DNA from: Acidobacteriota bacterium
GTDB lineage: Bacteria; Acidobacteriota; Terriglobia; Terriglobales; Acidobacteriaceae
NCBI GenBank assembly: GCA_031296105.1
Contig: JARLGJ010000016.1
Coordinates: 1-64,000, forward strand
Length of the DNA: 64,000 bases
Direction: 5' to 3'
The translations under genes and the position numbers were made by a program. Positions 45,609 to 55,344 of this stretch are shown one piece after another. The notes beneath the pieces were generated by a model, which saw nothing but the letters and a program-made list of their open reading frames with translations, had not been told where the DNA came from and ran no database searches. Each line of letters begins with the position of its first letter. Within the stretch, counting starts at the first letter, position 1.

Positions 45609-45945
45609 TGGCGGCCTCCTTTGCGGCGAGGTCAAAGGGCTTGGTGAAGCAGGAGCGCGTGCCTTCGTGACAGACCAGGCCATCGCCTTCCACGCGCACC
45701 TTGCACAGAATGGTGTCGTTGTCGCAGTCGGTGGCAGCCCACAGCAACTTCAAGCGGTTGCCGCTGGTTTCACCCTTGGTCCACAGCTTGTTGCGGGTGC
45801 GGCTGTAGAAGGTCACGTAGCCGATGGCCAGTGTCTTGTCCAGGGCTTCCTGGTTCATGAAGCCCACCATCAGGACGTCACCGTTATCGGCGTCCTGCAC
45901 AATGGCGGGAACCAGTCCGCCCATCTTCTCGAAGTCAATCTGCAT
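45601..45945 (-). CDS. hisI: Phosphoribosyl-AMP cyclohydrolase HisI (monofunctional)
   Basis: The 114-residue enzyme opens the adenine ring of PR-AMP. It has [34 protein letters not shown] and the metal-binding [11 protein letters not shown] with a later cysteine ([10 protein letters not shown]). There is no fused HisE (PR-ATP pyrophosphohydrolase) domain and no hisE elsewhere in this operon, so hisE must lie outside. It is the first structural gene; the ATG follows GAGG and the attenuator. Confidence 0.95.
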   Translation of the reverse strand: MQIDFEKMGGLVPAIVQDADNGDVLMVGFMNQEALDKTLAIGYVTFYSRTRNKLWTKGETSGNRLKLLWAATDCDNDTILCKVRVEGDGLVCHEGTRSCFTKPFDLAAKEAANA

Positions 45946-45993
45946 TGTTTTCCTCGTCGGGACCAGCACGCCGGGGCAAGGAGCCAGCGGAAA

Positions 45994-46025
45994 GAAAAAA
46001 CCCGCTGGAACTTGCGCCAGCGGGC
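45994..46025 (-). terminator. Attenuator (intrinsic terminator) of the his operon
   Basis: On the minus strand CCCGCTGG (46024-46017) pairs with CCAGCGGG (46008-46001), then TTTTTT. It lies between the leader-peptide stop (46047) and the hisI start (45945). A third copy of the stem sequence, CCGCTGG, lies further downstream and could take part in alternative pairing. Confidence 0.9.
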
Positions 46026-46046
46026 TAGTGCTTGGATGATTACTGT

Positions 46047-46121
46047 TTACAGGGATCCATGCGCCTCCGCCGACACCACGTCGTGATGATGATGATGGCG
46101 ATGATGGAGCAGAGACGTCAT
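46047..46121 (-). CDS. hisL: Histidine operon leader peptide
   Basis: A 24-codon ORF starting MTSLL carries the run HHRHHHHH (seven histidines in eight codons) and one more histidine near the end (EAHGSL). It stops 23 bases before the attenuator stem. This is the classic arrangement in which ribosome stalling at His codons, when charged tRNA-His is scarce, prevents terminator formation. The predicted transcription start falls on or next to the ATG, and no ribosome site is visible, so the leader may be translated from a leaderless mRNA. Confidence 0.92.
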   Translation of the reverse strand: MTSLLHHRHHHHHDVVSAEAHGSL

Positions 46122-46127
46122 GCAATG

Positions 46128-46157
46128 ATGCTAACCAGAGACCTTGCGCGGGGTCAA
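46128..46157 (-). promoter_or_regulatory. Promoter of the his operon
   Basis: On the minus strand TTGACC (46157-46152) and TAGCAT (46133-46128) are 18 bases apart. The start site would be about 46121, the first base of the hisL ATG. Confidence 0.6.
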
Positions 46158-46274
46158 CGGAAAAAAACGATTTATGCGAAATTGCTCCAAACGCGAACCG
46201 CGCCGCGCTTTGCGCCGTATGGTACGAACAGAACATCGAATACGGAAGAGCGCAAGTTTTCCGGACGGAGAACA

Positions 46275-46981
<707 letters not shown>

Positions 46982-46985
<4 letters not shown>

Positions 46986-48292
46986 AGCGCCAGGATCTGT
47001 TCGAACTTGCCGGCCGCAACATGCGCAACGCGCGGTTGCGCAATGCGCTCACCATCCTGGGCATCGCCGTAGGTGTGGCCTCACTGGTGGCCACCTGCTC
47101 GCTTGGCATTGGCCTGCAAAACTTCGCCAATCGCCAGCTCATGCGCTCGGGAATGTTCCAGACGGTGTTCGTCACCAGCCGCCAGGACGTGCGCAACATG
47201 GACGAAAACGCCGAGACCAAACCGGACGAGCAACCCCAGATCACCGGCGAAACGCGCGCCCGCATTGCCGCCCTGCCCGGCGTGGAAGAGGTCGCACCCG
47301 AGGTTCGCGCCACGGCCGAGGTGGTTTACAACGGGCAGCCGCAGTTCACGCTACTGGCGGGACTGCCGCAGTCGGCGCGCGACGAGGACTCGGTGGAAAA
47401 GGTGCAGGGGCGTTTCTTCAGCGGGCCGAACGCCGATGAAGTTTTGCTACAGCGCGACTTCGCTAAAAAGCTCGAAAGCGATCCGGCCAATGTCATCGGC
47501 AAGTCCGTCACCATCCGTTATGCTGAACGGCAAAGCGGCGAGGCCGAGGGCAGCTTCAGCATCGAGCGCCATGAGAAAGCGTTCGTTATCGTCGGCCTTC
47601 TGGACGAGCAGCCCTTTGGCGGTATGCGCATGATCAGCCGCGCGCGCGTGTTTCTCCCCACGGCCACGGCCGAGCAGATGAACCTGATGCAGCCGGCCGA
47701 CACGCAACAACTGGTGCGCAGCACGCCGGGGCAGAAGACTTACTCCATGCTGACCGTGCGCATGAAGAGCGCCGCCTACGCCGAGCAGGTGGAGGACGCG
47801 GTGAAGAAGATGAACTTCTCCGCCTACTCCTACCTGGACGCCGCGCGCAGCATGAGGCGCTTCTTCGCCGTGCTGGATATGTTCCTCTTCCTCTTCGGCT
47901 CGCTGGCGCTGGTGGTGGCTTCGCTGGCCATCGTCAACACCCTGGTGATGGCCGTGCTTGAACGCCGCCGCGAGATCGGCATCATGAAGGCCGTGGGCGC
48001 CAGCGACCGCGATGTGCAAAGGCTCTTCTTCGCCGAAGCCGCGACCATGGGCCTCATCGGCGGCTTGCTGGGCGTGGCCCTGGGATGGTTCATTGGACGG
48101 GCCATCAACTTTGGCGGCAACGTCTATCTCAGCCACACCATGCACCTGCCGAAGGAGAATCTATGGAGCGTGCCAGTGTGGTTGGGGCTGGCGGCCGTGG
48201 TCTTTGCCGTCGCGGTCAGCGTGCTGGCCGGGCTGTATCCCGCGGCGCGCGCCGCGCGCCTGGACCCCGTGCAGTCCCTGCGATACGAATAA
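46982..48292 (+). CDS. ABC transporter permease, MacB/FtsX type
   Basis: The 436-residue protein has one N-terminal membrane helix (about residues 18-40; NALTILGIAVGVASLVATCSL), a large periplasmic MacB_PCD domain (about 41-300), and an FtsX domain with three helices at the C-terminus (about 300-420), including RRREIGIMKAVGAS. Such transporters act mechanically on periplasmic substrates (lipoproteins, peptides, macrolides). No membrane-fusion protein gene is adjacent, so the exported substrate is open. Confidence 0.92.
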
Positions 48293-48318
48293 TGGCCAAT
48301 CCTTTACGATGGAGTTCG

Positions 48319-49230
48319 ATGAAGTCTTTTGTGCGCCTGTTGGCGATTGCCCTTGTGCTCACAGCTGCCGCGTTCTGCGCGACGCCGCCCGCTGCCTCCT
48401 CACCAGATGCCTCGAAGGTGGAGTGCTCCACCTTCGAGAGTCACACGCTCGCGCGCCGTGTGCCTTACTGCGTGGTGCTGCCTCCGGCGTATTTGCAGCA
48501 AAAACAGCGGCGTTTTCCGGTTTCGTATTACCTGCACGGGCTGGGCGACAACGAACAGTCGCTGATCAACCTGGGCGGGTGGGCGGAGTATGACCGCCTG
48601 CGGCACGAAAAGAAGATCGGCGACCTGGTGCTGATTGCGCCTGCCGGATTCACCTCGTTCTACGTCAACTCGCGCGACGGCCGCCGGCGCTACGAGGACT
48701 TCTTCCTCCACGAGTTCATGCCGGCCATGGAGAAAAAGTACCGCATCGCCACCACCCGCAGCGGGCGCGGCATCATGGGTGTTTCCATGGGAGGCTTCGG
48801 CGCGCTGCACTATGCCTTCAAATATCCCACGATGTTCTCGGCCGTCAGCGCCAACATGCCCGCGCTCATCGAGCATCTGCCCGAGCGCCTGGCCGTGGAC
48901 TGGCAGCAGCGGTTGCTGGGCGCCATCATCGGCGATCCGCCGGATGCGCACTTCTTCGAATCGATCTCCGTTTTTCGCCTGGCGCGCATAGCTCCCAAGA
49001 GCGAGTTGAACCGCATGAGCATCTACTTCGACTGCGGCACCTTCGACCACTACCGCTTCAACCTGGGCACGGAGGCACTGGACAAGCAACTCACCGCCGA
49101 GGGCATTGCGCATGAGGCGCACGTCTATCCCGGCGGACACGACTGGCAGTTTGTGCTGGCCCACCTGGGAGCCTCTCTGCAAGCACAGTGGCGCGCCCTG
49201 GCCAAGTACGACGCACGCGGAGGGCACTGA
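48319..49230 (+). CDS. Secreted alpha/beta-hydrolase esterase (esterase D/FrmB-like)
   Basis: The 303-residue protein has a signal peptide (SFVRLLAIALVLTAAAFCA) and an esterase D-type hydrolase fold. YYLHGLGDNEQS forms the oxyanion region, GVSMGGFGAL contains the nucleophilic serine (about residue 155), and a late GGHDWQFVL supplies the catalytic histidine. It should cleave carboxylic esters, perhaps on cell-wall or plant-derived acyl groups. It starts 26 bases after the permease stop, so it may be cotranscribed with the transporter. Confidence 0.86.
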   Translation: MKSFVRLLAIALVLTAAAFCATPPAASSPDASKVECSTFESHTLARRVPYCVVLPPAYLQQKQRRFPVSYYLHGLGDNEQSLINLGGWAEYDRLRHEKKIGDLVLIAPAGFTSFYVNSRDGRRRYEDFFLHEFMPAMEKKYRIATTRSGRGIMGVSMGGFGALHYAFKYPTMFSAVSANMPALIEHLPERLAVDWQQRLLGAIIGDPPDAHFFESISVFRLARIAPKSELNRMSIYFDCGTFDHYRFNLGTEALDKQLTAEGIAHEAHVYPGGHDWQFVLAHLGASLQAQWRALAKYDARGGH

Positions 49231-49532
49231 TGTACGTCGCAGTATGGCGGTTCCGCATTGCGCCCGAGCGGCGGGCAGCGTTCCTTGCCGCCTACGGCCC
49301 GCAGGGCGAGTGGGCGCAGTTCTTCCGCCGCGCCGAGGGATACGTGGGCACGGAACTGCTGGCCTCGATCGACGATAGCGACAGCTACGTCACGCTCGAC
49401 CGCTGGCGCAGCCGCGAAGATTTCGCGCGCTTTCAGCAGCGCTTCGCCGATGAATACCGTGCACTCGACGAGCGCTGTGCATTGCTCACGCTGGAAGAAA
49501 CGAAGCTGGGCGATGGCGAAAGCGTCGCGTAA
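49230..49532 (+). CDS. Antibiotic-biosynthesis-monooxygenase-like (dimeric alpha/beta barrel) protein
   Basis: A 100-residue single-domain protein with the ferredoxin-like ABM pattern: MYVAVWRFRIAPERRAAFLAAYG, then YVGTELLASIDDSDSYVTLDRWRSREDFARF. Such proteins are heme- or quinone-active oxygenases or simple binding proteins. The ATG overlaps the esterase stop by one base (TGATG). The function here is unknown. Confidence 0.75.
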   Translation: MYVAVWRFRIAPERRAAFLAAYGPQGEWAQFFRRAEGYVGTELLASIDDSDSYVTLDRWRSREDFARFQQRFADEYRALDERCALLTLEETKLGDGESVA

Positions 49533-49580
49533 CTCTGCGATTGTTATGATCGAATCGAATCTTCCGCAAGCAAAATCATT

Positions 49581-50324
49581 ATGTGCAGCCACGCGACAAC
49601 CCGCCTCCCCCTTGGCCCCTACGACCGCGTCTTTGTGCTTACCGGCGCGGGCATCAGCGCCGAAAGCGGCCTGGCCACCTTTCGCGGCTCCGACGGCCTG
49701 TGGGAGGGCGAGCGCGTGCAGGACGTAGCCACTCCGCGCGGCTGGAAGCGCGATCCTGAACGCGTGTGGCGCTTCTATTCGCTGCGGCGCAGTGCGGCGC
49801 TGGCCGCGCAGCCCAACGCCGCGCACACAGCCTTGGCCGAGTTGGAAGAACGCCTCGGTGACCGCTTCTTTCTATGCACGCAAAATGTGGACGACCTGCA
49901 CGAGCGCGCCGGCTCCGCGAACCTGGTGCACATGCACGGCGAACTCTTTCAGTCCTGTTGCGACAGTTGCACCCGCGCCTCCTTTCGCGACGAGCAACTC
50001 TATCTCACGAAATCCGATCACGCACTTTGTGACTGCGGCGGGCGCATTCGTCCGGACATCGTCTGGTTCGGCGAAGTGCCTTACCACATGGAGCGCATCT
50101 TTGAAGAGCTGGCGCGCTGCACGGTGATGCTGGTGATTGGCACCTCCGGCGTGGTGCAGCCCGCCGCCAGTTTTGTGCACTGGGCCAATGAGCACCATCC
50201 ACAGCGCGAGGCAGTGCGCACCTACTACGTGGGGCCGGAGCATCCGGCCAACGCGGCGGCGTTCCACAAAATCTTTGATGGCCGCGCCAGCGAGGTTCTG
50301 CCTGCTTTGCTGGCTGCGGATTAG
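49581..50324 (+). CDS. cobB: NAD-dependent sirtuin deacylase (CobB type, class III)
   Basis: The 247-residue Sir2-family enzyme removes acyl groups from lysine using NAD. Motifs include LTGAGISAESGLATFRG, the TQNVDDLHERAGS segment, the catalytic histidine in HMHGELF, four zinc cysteines (CCDSC ... CDCGG) and VVQPAASF. The Y-x-x-R pair in FYSLRR is the class III mark associated with desuccinylase/demalonylase activity. The ATG is 48 bases after the ABM-like gene. Confidence 0.93.
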   Translation: MCSHATTRLPLGPYDRVFVLTGAGISAESGLATFRGSDGLWEGERVQDVATPRGWKRDPERVWRFYSLRRSAALAAQPNAAHTALAELEERLGDRFFLCTQNVDDLHERAGSANLVHMHGELFQSCCDSCTRASFRDEQLYLTKSDHALCDCGGRIRPDIVWFGEVPYHMERIFEELARCTVMLVIGTSGVVQPAASFVHWANEHHPQREAVRTYYVGPEHPANAAAFHKIFDGRASEVLPALLAAD

Positions 50325-50543
50325 CCGCTAAAATAGCGGCTTTGCGCCACGCCTCATGCTCCGGCGGCGCGTGCCCGTTGGATTTTGTTTGGCACTGCTT
50401 GCATCGTGAGGCAGTTTTCTCGAATCCATATTGATAGGCCGCCCCAGAGTGACGCGCGGCACAACATCATGTTTTCAGCCGGGTTCCATTTCGCAAACCT
50501 TCATCCTCTGATTGCTACCGCAACCCGATTCCAGGCACTTATG

Positions 50544-50575
50544 CCGCGCGGTCTGGCCCGCGCGTTTTGTTTTTA
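50544..50575 (+). terminator. Terminator-like hairpin in the poxB leader
   Basis: CGCGCGG (50545-50551) pairs with CCCGCGCG (50557-50564), followed by TTTTGTTTTT (50565-50574). The T-run ends just before AGAAAGGA and the GTG start at 50589. It may stop read-through from cobB, but its closeness to the ribosome site suggests attenuation of poxB itself. Confidence 0.7.
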
Positions 50576-50588
50576 GAAAGGAACGACC

Positions 50589-52316
50589 GTGTCCAAAAAA
50601 GTGGGAGAAGTCATCGTTGACGCACTGGCCGCCGCCGGTGTACAGCGCGTGTATGGCGTGGCTGGCGATTCGCTGAATGGCATTACCGATTCCATCCGCC
50701 GCCACAAGAACATGAATTGGGTGCATGTGCGCCACGAGGAAGTGGCCGCCTTTGCCGCCGGCGCCGACGCGGCGTTGACCGGCGGACTGGCGGTTTGCGC
50801 CGGCAGTTGCGGCCCCGGGAATCTGCACCTCATCAACGGTCTTTACGATTGCCACCGCAATCGCGTGCCGGTGCTGGCCATTGCCGCGCACATTCCTTCC
50901 TCCGAGATTGGCAGCAATTATTTTCAAGAGACGCATCCCGAGATTCTGTTCAAGGAGTGCAGCCACTACTGCGAGCTGATCTCGTCACCCGCGCAGGTTC
51001 CGCGCGTGGTGGAGATTGCCATTCAAACGGCGCTCGCCAAGCGCGGCGTGGCCGTTATCGTCATCTCCGGCGACGTGGCCCTGCACGAGGCGGTACACGA
51101 GCAGCTGCGCATCACCAGCTATCGCCACACGGAGCCATCCATCCGCCCTGGTGATGACCTGCTGCATGAACTGGCTGACCTGCTCAACAACTCGCGCAAG
51201 GTCACCATCCTGGGCGGTGCAGGCTGCGCCGGAGCGCACGACGAACTGGTGGCCACGGCTGCCAAGCTGAAATCGCCGATTGTGCACGCCATGCGCGGCA
51301 AGGAATACATCGAGTACGACAATCCTTACGACGTGGGCATGACCGGCCTGCTGGGATTTTCCAGCGGCTACTACGCCATGAAGGAGTGCGACACGCTGCT
51401 GATGCTGGGCACGGACTTCCCTTATCAGCAGTTCTATCCGGAGAAGGCGAAGATCGTGCAGGTGGATAACCGTCCCGAGCAGATTGGACGGCGCTCACGC
51501 GTCGATCTCGGAGTGACTGGCAACATTAAGGAAACGCTGGCCGCCTTGCTGCCCCTGCTGACGGAAAAGAGCGATGCGGCCCACCTGGAGCATGCACAGG
51601 CCAATTACCGCGACGCGCGCAAGGGACTCGATGACCTGGCTACCGGCACGCCGGGCAGCGGATTGATTCACCCGCAGTTCCTGGCCAGGGAACTTGACCT
51701 GGCCGCGGCCGACGACACGATCTTCACCGTCGATGTGGGCACGCCCGTCATCTGGGCAGCGCGTTATTTGCACATGAACGGCAAGCGCCGCATTCTGGGC
51801 TCATTCAATCACGGATCGATGGCCAACGCCTTGCCGCAGGCCATTGGCGCGGCAGCTTCGAACCCAGGCCGCCAGGTGGTCACGCTCTCCGGTGACGGCG
51901 GCTTTGCCATGCTGATGGGCGATCTGCTCACGCTGCGCCAGTTGAACCTGCCAGTAAAAATCGTGATCTTCGACAACAGCTCGCTGGGCTTTGTGGAGTT
52001 GGAGATGAAGGCTACCGGCTTCCTCGATCACGGCGTGGAGCTCAAGAATCCAGACTTCGCGAAGGTGGCCGAAGGCGCGGGCATTCTTGGCGTGCGCTGC
52101 GAATCGCCCGAGGAAGTGCGTCCTGCACTGGAAAAGGTGCTGGCGCATAACGGCCCCGCGCTGCTGGATGTGCGCGTCAACCGCCAGGAACTGGCCATGC
52201 CGCCATCGCTGCAACTGAATCAGATTGTGGACTTTAACCTGTACATGGTGAAGGCCATCCTGAACGGCCGCGGCGATGAGGTGCTGGATCTGGCGAAGAG
52301 CAACCTCTTCCGCTAA
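50589..52316 (+). CDS. poxB: Pyruvate dehydrogenase (quinone) / pyruvate oxidase PoxB
   Basis: This 575-residue thiamine-diphosphate and FAD enzyme decarboxylates pyruvate to acetate and CO2 and passes electrons to the quinone pool. It begins [27 protein letters not shown], has the active-site [31 protein letters not shown], a central FAD region ([15 protein letters not shown]), and the ThDP motif [29 protein letters not shown]. The C-terminal tail could bind membrane as in E. coli PoxB. The start is a GTG behind GAAAGGA. A strong hairpin follows the stop. Confidence 0.95.
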   Translation: MSKKVGEVIVDALAAAGVQRVYGVAGDSLNGITDSIRRHKNMNWVHVRHEEVAAFAAGADAALTGGLAVCAGSCGPGNLHLINGLYDCHRNRVPVLAIAAHIPSSEIGSNYFQETHPEILFKECSHYCELISSPAQVPRVVEIAIQTALAKRGVAVIVISGDVALHEAVHEQLRITSYRHTEPSIRPGDDLLHELADLLNNSRKVTILGGAGCAGAHDELVATAAKLKSPIVHAMRGKEYIEYDNPYDVGMTGLLGFSSGYYAMKECDTLLMLGTDFPYQQFYPEKAKIVQVDNRPEQIGRRSRVDLGVTGNIKETLAALLPLLTEKSDAAHLEHAQANYRDARKGLDDLATGTPGSGLIHPQFLARELDLAAADDTIFTVDVGTPVIWAARYLHMNGKRRILGSFNHGSMANALPQAIGAAASNPGRQVVTLSGDGGFAMLMGDLLTLRQLNLPVKIVIFDNSSLGFVELEMKATGFLDHGVELKNPDFAKVAEGAGILGVRCESPEEVRPALEKVLAHNGPALLDVRVNRQELAMPPSLQLNQIVDFNLYMVKAILNGRGDEVLDLAKSNLFR

Positions 52317-52332
52317 CCCATCGCGCTTGCTT

Positions 52333-52363
52333 CGCGGGAGCCGCGGAATTTGCGGCTCCCGCG
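52333..52363 (+). terminator. Hairpin after poxB
   Basis: A perfect 12-bp stem (CGCGGGAGCCGC / GCGGCTCCCGCG) with a 7-base loop lies 17 bases after the poxB stop. There is no T-run. Confidence 0.55.
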
Positions 52364-52456
52364 AAAGATTCGTCATGCTCTCCGCAAATTTCCGGTTGCA
52401 TTTGCCCGCCTGTCGCCGCACAATCAAAGCTCCTGTCACAAGCAGGGCCCCCGACA

Positions 52457-52933
52457 ATGTTGATTTATCTGTGTGGTGCGATTGAGTATTCTCCCGACCA
52501 TGGCAAGGCCTGGCGGGCCGAGGTCACGCGTCTGCTGCACGAACTGGGTCACGAGGTGTACGACCCGGCGCTCGACGAGCAGAAAGATTTGACCGATCAC
52601 GAAGTGCGCGAATTCCGCGCCTGGAAGCACTCCGACCTGCCTCGCTTCCAGCAGACCATCCGCAAAATCATCCAATACGATCTTGATTGGGTTGAAGAGA
52701 AATGCGACGCCATTGTGGCCTACTGGGATGATTACTCCACCAAGGGCGCAGGCACGCAGGGAGAACTGACCGTGGCTTACCGCCGCGGGCTGCCCGTGTA
52801 CCTGGTAACGGATAAGCCCGCGGAGCAGATCAGCGGATGGGTGCTGGGCTGTGCCTCGCACATCTTCCCCAACTTTGAGGCGCTCCGGCATTTCCTCAGC
52901 CTGCGGAGAAAACCTGCTGCCGTTACGGCCTAG
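52457..52933 (+). CDS. Nucleoside 2-deoxyribosyltransferase-like protein
   Basis: The 158-residue protein starts MLIYLCGAIEYSPDHGKAWRAEV and contains HEVYDP, DLDWVEEKCDAIVAYWDD and GAGTQGELTVAYRRGLPVYLV. The GxxE pattern and preceding aspartates match the deoxyribosyltransferase-like fold, whose glutamate (E in GTQGE) is the catalytic nucleophile. It may handle nucleotides or a damaged nucleoside. Thymidine kinase and cytidine deaminase genes nearby fit a salvage role, but the substrate is not known. Confidence 0.75.
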   Translation: MLIYLCGAIEYSPDHGKAWRAEVTRLLHELGHEVYDPALDEQKDLTDHEVREFRAWKHSDLPRFQQTIRKIIQYDLDWVEEKCDAIVAYWDDYSTKGAGTQGELTVAYRRGLPVYLVTDKPAEQISGWVLGCASHIFPNFEALRHFLSLRRKPAAVTA

Positions 52934-52957
52934 GCTCGTGAGAGAATCGTCTGCGGA

Positions 52958-53194
52958 GTGACCGTGAACGAACCTGTCCAGGAGCTTGACCCGGCGAGAA
53001 TTGCCAGTGTGCGGCGGCGGCTTGGCTTTGTCGCCTTTCTCTGGTGGATTGCTGCCCTGAGCGGCACGCTGGGCCTGTTGCAAGGGCGCGGCGCCGGATG
53101 GTTGCGCCTCACGTTCCTCTGTGTCTCCTGGTTGTTCGCACTCCTGTTCACCCTCGGCTGGTGGCATATTCGCAAGGGGAAGCTTTCGCAATGA
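52958..53194 (+). CDS. Small two-helix membrane protein
   Basis: The 78-residue protein has two predicted membrane helices (LGFVAFLWWIAALSGTLGLL and LTFLCVSWLFALLFTLGWW) separated by a short Gly/Arg loop, with a basic C-terminus. No family was recognised. It starts with GTG and its stop overlaps the thymidine kinase ATG by four bases, so the pair is probably cotranslated. Confidence 0.65.
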   Translation: MTVNEPVQELDPARIASVRRRLGFVAFLWWIAALSGTLGLLQGRGAGWLRLTFLCVSWLFALLFTLGWWHIRKGKLSQ

Positions 53195-53814
53195 ACTTTA
53201 CCAAGGGAAACATGGGCTGGATCGAAGTGGTCTGCGGTCCCATGTTCAGCGGCAAAAGCGAGGAATTGATTCGCCGCCTGCGCCGGGCGGAGATTGCCCG
53301 CCAGCGCGTGCAGGTCTTCAAGCCGTGCGTGGATCGTCGTTACAGCGAAGATCAGATCATCAGCCACAGCGACTTCAAGATCGCCAGCATGGGCGCCAAA
53401 GACGCGGCCGAGATGGAGACCTTGATCGATCCGCGCACCGAAGTGGTGGGCGTGGACGAAGCGCAGTTCATGGGCGAGGGCATGGTGGATTTGGCCGTGC
53501 GCCTGGCCGACATGGGCAAGCGCGTCATCCTGGCCGGCCTCGATACGGATTACCTGGGCCGTCCGTTCCATCCCATGCCGGAGCTGCTGGCCGTGGCCGA
53601 TGAGATACAGAAGACGCTGGCCATCTGTATGCAGTGTGGCAACCCCGCCAAGCACACGCAGCGCCTGGTGCAAAGCAACGAGCTCGTAGTAGTGGGCGCC
53701 GCCGGAATGTATGAAGCCCGCTGCCGCCGCTGCTTTGAGCCCAACCTGGACAACCTGCAGAAGCAGAAGGACTCAGCGGCCGCGGCCATGGGGCGCGGAG
53801 CCATCAAGCAATAA
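53191..53814 (+). CDS. tdk: Thymidine kinase
   Basis: This 207-residue cytosolic kinase phosphorylates thymidine in salvage. It has the P-loop GPMFSGKSEELIRRLRR near residues 16-32, the VVGVDEAQFM magnesium site, LAGLDTDYLGRPF, and four zinc-ribbon cysteines (CMQCG ... CRRC). I use the ATG at 53191, within the end of the membrane-protein gene. A stem with a T-rich tail follows the stop. Confidence 0.96.
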   Translation: MNFTKGNMGWIEVVCGPMFSGKSEELIRRLRRAEIARQRVQVFKPCVDRRYSEDQIISHSDFKIASMGAKDAAEMETLIDPRTEVVGVDEAQFMGEGMVDLAVRLADMGKRVILAGLDTDYLGRPFHPMPELLAVADEIQKTLAICMQCGNPAKHTQRLVQSNELVVVGAAGMYEARCRRCFEPNLDNLQKQKDSAAAAMGRGAIKQ

Positions 53815-53834
53815 GCACATCTATGCGATCCATC

Positions 53835-53864
53835 CAGGAGGGGCCGCGGCCCTTCCTGTTTCAT
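53835..53864 (+). terminator. Terminator after tdk
   Basis: AGGAGGGGCCG and CGGCCCTTCCT form an almost perfect stem, followed by GTTTCATTTT, about 20 bases after the tdk stop. Confidence 0.7.
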
Positions 53865-53951
53865 TTTGCGGGACGCGCTTGCCCCCCTCCGCGCGGCTTG
53901 GAATTTGTTCGCCCTGAGTGCTATCGTTCATCTGCGAAGGAACCCTTGACC

Positions 53952-54911
53952 ATGCGTAAAACCTTGCTTGCTCTGGCCCTGGCCTCTGCCGTCATCCTGC
54001 TGCCCACGTTGGCTTCCAGTTGGGGAGATGCCGGCCACACGGCCATCAACCGCATCGCCGCGGAAAAGATTCCCGCCAACATGCCGCAGTTCCTCAAGGC
54101 TGCCGCGCCGCACATCGGCTGGGACGGCCCCGAGCCCGACCGCTGGCGCTCCAACCTGGAAAAGCCTTTGAACGATGCGCAGGCGCCCGATCACTTCATC
54201 GACATGGAATACGTGGACTGGATGAAGACTCTGCCGGCCGACCGCTACAAGTTCATCCAGGAAGTGTACGAGTACCGCGCGCAACATCCCGGGGCCAACG
54301 TGCCGCAGCCGGAGAAGATTGGCTTCCAGCCTTACATCACCATTGAGACTTATGACCGCCTCAAGGTGGCCTTCCGCCAATATCGCCACGCACAGAAGGA
54401 AGGCCTCTCCACGGCCGATGCCGAAGCCAACGCCATCTTTTACGCCGCCTGGCTGGGACACTACGTCGGAGACGGTTCCAATCCCATGCACACGTCCATC
54501 CAATACAACGGCTGGACCGGGGCGAATCCCAACGGCTACACCACGGCACACGACATTCACACGCGCATGGAGACCACCTTCGTCAACGCCAATCCCGACG
54601 TAACGCACTTTGCCGATCTGCTGACCGCGCCGGTGCTATTGAAAGATCCGTTCAACGATTACATTGCCTACCTGCGCCAGTCGCAGTCGCTGGTGGAGCG
54701 AGCCTATCAGCTCGACAAGGCGTGCGGCTTTGACGGACACGGCTCGCCTGAATCACGCGAGTTCATCCGTCACCGCCTGGCCGCCGGATCGCAGATGCTC
54801 CTGAACATGTGGTACACCGCGTGGGTGGAGTCGGCGCAGGAGCCCGAGCCCTGGCATGATCGTCACGAGGCGCGGCAGTGCGTGGCTCCCAAGCCGGCGG
54901 CCAGGGAGTAG
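53952..54911 (+). CDS. Secreted S1/P1-type zinc nuclease
   Basis: The 319-residue exported protein has a signal peptide (TLLALALASAVILLPTLASS) and then WGDAGH, whose tryptophan would become the mature N-terminus and ligate zinc, as in S1/P1 nucleases. Further zinc ligands are DHFIDMEY, HYVGDGSNPMH and HDIHTRME. Such enzymes cut single-stranded DNA/RNA or act as 3'-nucleotidases, which would feed the adjacent cytidine deaminase. A phospholipase C of the same fold is an alternative. Confidence 0.82.
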   Translation: MRKTLLALALASAVILLPTLASSWGDAGHTAINRIAAEKIPANMPQFLKAAAPHIGWDGPEPDRWRSNLEKPLNDAQAPDHFIDMEYVDWMKTLPADRYKFIQEVYEYRAQHPGANVPQPEKIGFQPYITIETYDRLKVAFRQYRHAQKEGLSTADAEANAIFYAAWLGHYVGDGSNPMHTSIQYNGWTGANPNGYTTAHDIHTRMETTFVNANPDVTHFADLLTAPVLLKDPFNDYIAYLRQSQSLVERAYQLDKACGFDGHGSPESREFIRHRLAAGSQMLLNMWYTAWVESAQEPEPWHDRHEARQCVAPKPAARE

Positions 54912-54913
54912 CC

Positions 54914-55327
54914 ATGGCCACCATCACCGCATCGCAGGCAGAGCAGTTGCTGAAGCTGGCGCAGGAGGCCTCCGCAATGGCCTATGCGCCCTTCAGCAAG
55001 TTCCACGTCGGTGCCGCCATCCTTACCCAGGACGGCGCGATCTTTACCGGCTGCAACGTGGAGAATTCTTCCTTTGGCATGACGAACTGCGCCGAGCGCA
55101 CCGCGTTATTTTCCGCCGTGGCCGCCGGCGCGCTCGGCCGTGAGAAAGAACTGGTGGCGCTTGCGGTAGTCAACCGCGAGGGAGCCATCTGCTCGCCTTG
55201 CGGTGCCTGCCGCCAGGTCATCTTCGAGTTCGGTCCCGACGCGGTGGTGCTTTACCGCGCGCACAACGGCCAGATTGTGCAGAATCTTGCCAAGGAATTG
55301 CTGCCCGAAGGCTTCCGTTTGCGGTAA
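54914..55327 (+). CDS. cdd: Cytidine deaminase
   Basis: The 137-residue homotetrameric-type enzyme deaminates cytidine/deoxycytidine. It shows AYAPFSKFHVGAAILTQDG, GCNVENSSFGMTNCAERTALFSAV (zinc Cys and catalytic Glu) and CSPCGACRQVIFEF with the other two zinc cysteines. The ATG is two bases after the nuclease stop, so the two are cotranscribed. It converges with the PepSY gene, 17 bases from its end. Confidence 0.96.
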   Translation: MATITASQAEQLLKLAQEASAMAYAPFSKFHVGAAILTQDGAIFTGCNVENSSFGMTNCAERTALFSAVAAGALGREKELVALAVVNREGAICSPCGACRQVIFEFGPDAVVLYRAHNGQIVQNLAKELLPEGFRLR

Positions 55328-55344
55328 GCCTCCGGCGCTTTCCT

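Noticed and set aside
50390..50402. TTGGCAC...TTGCA on the plus strand upstream of poxB
   Set aside because: GG-to-GC spacing is only 8 bases, incompatible with sigma-54.
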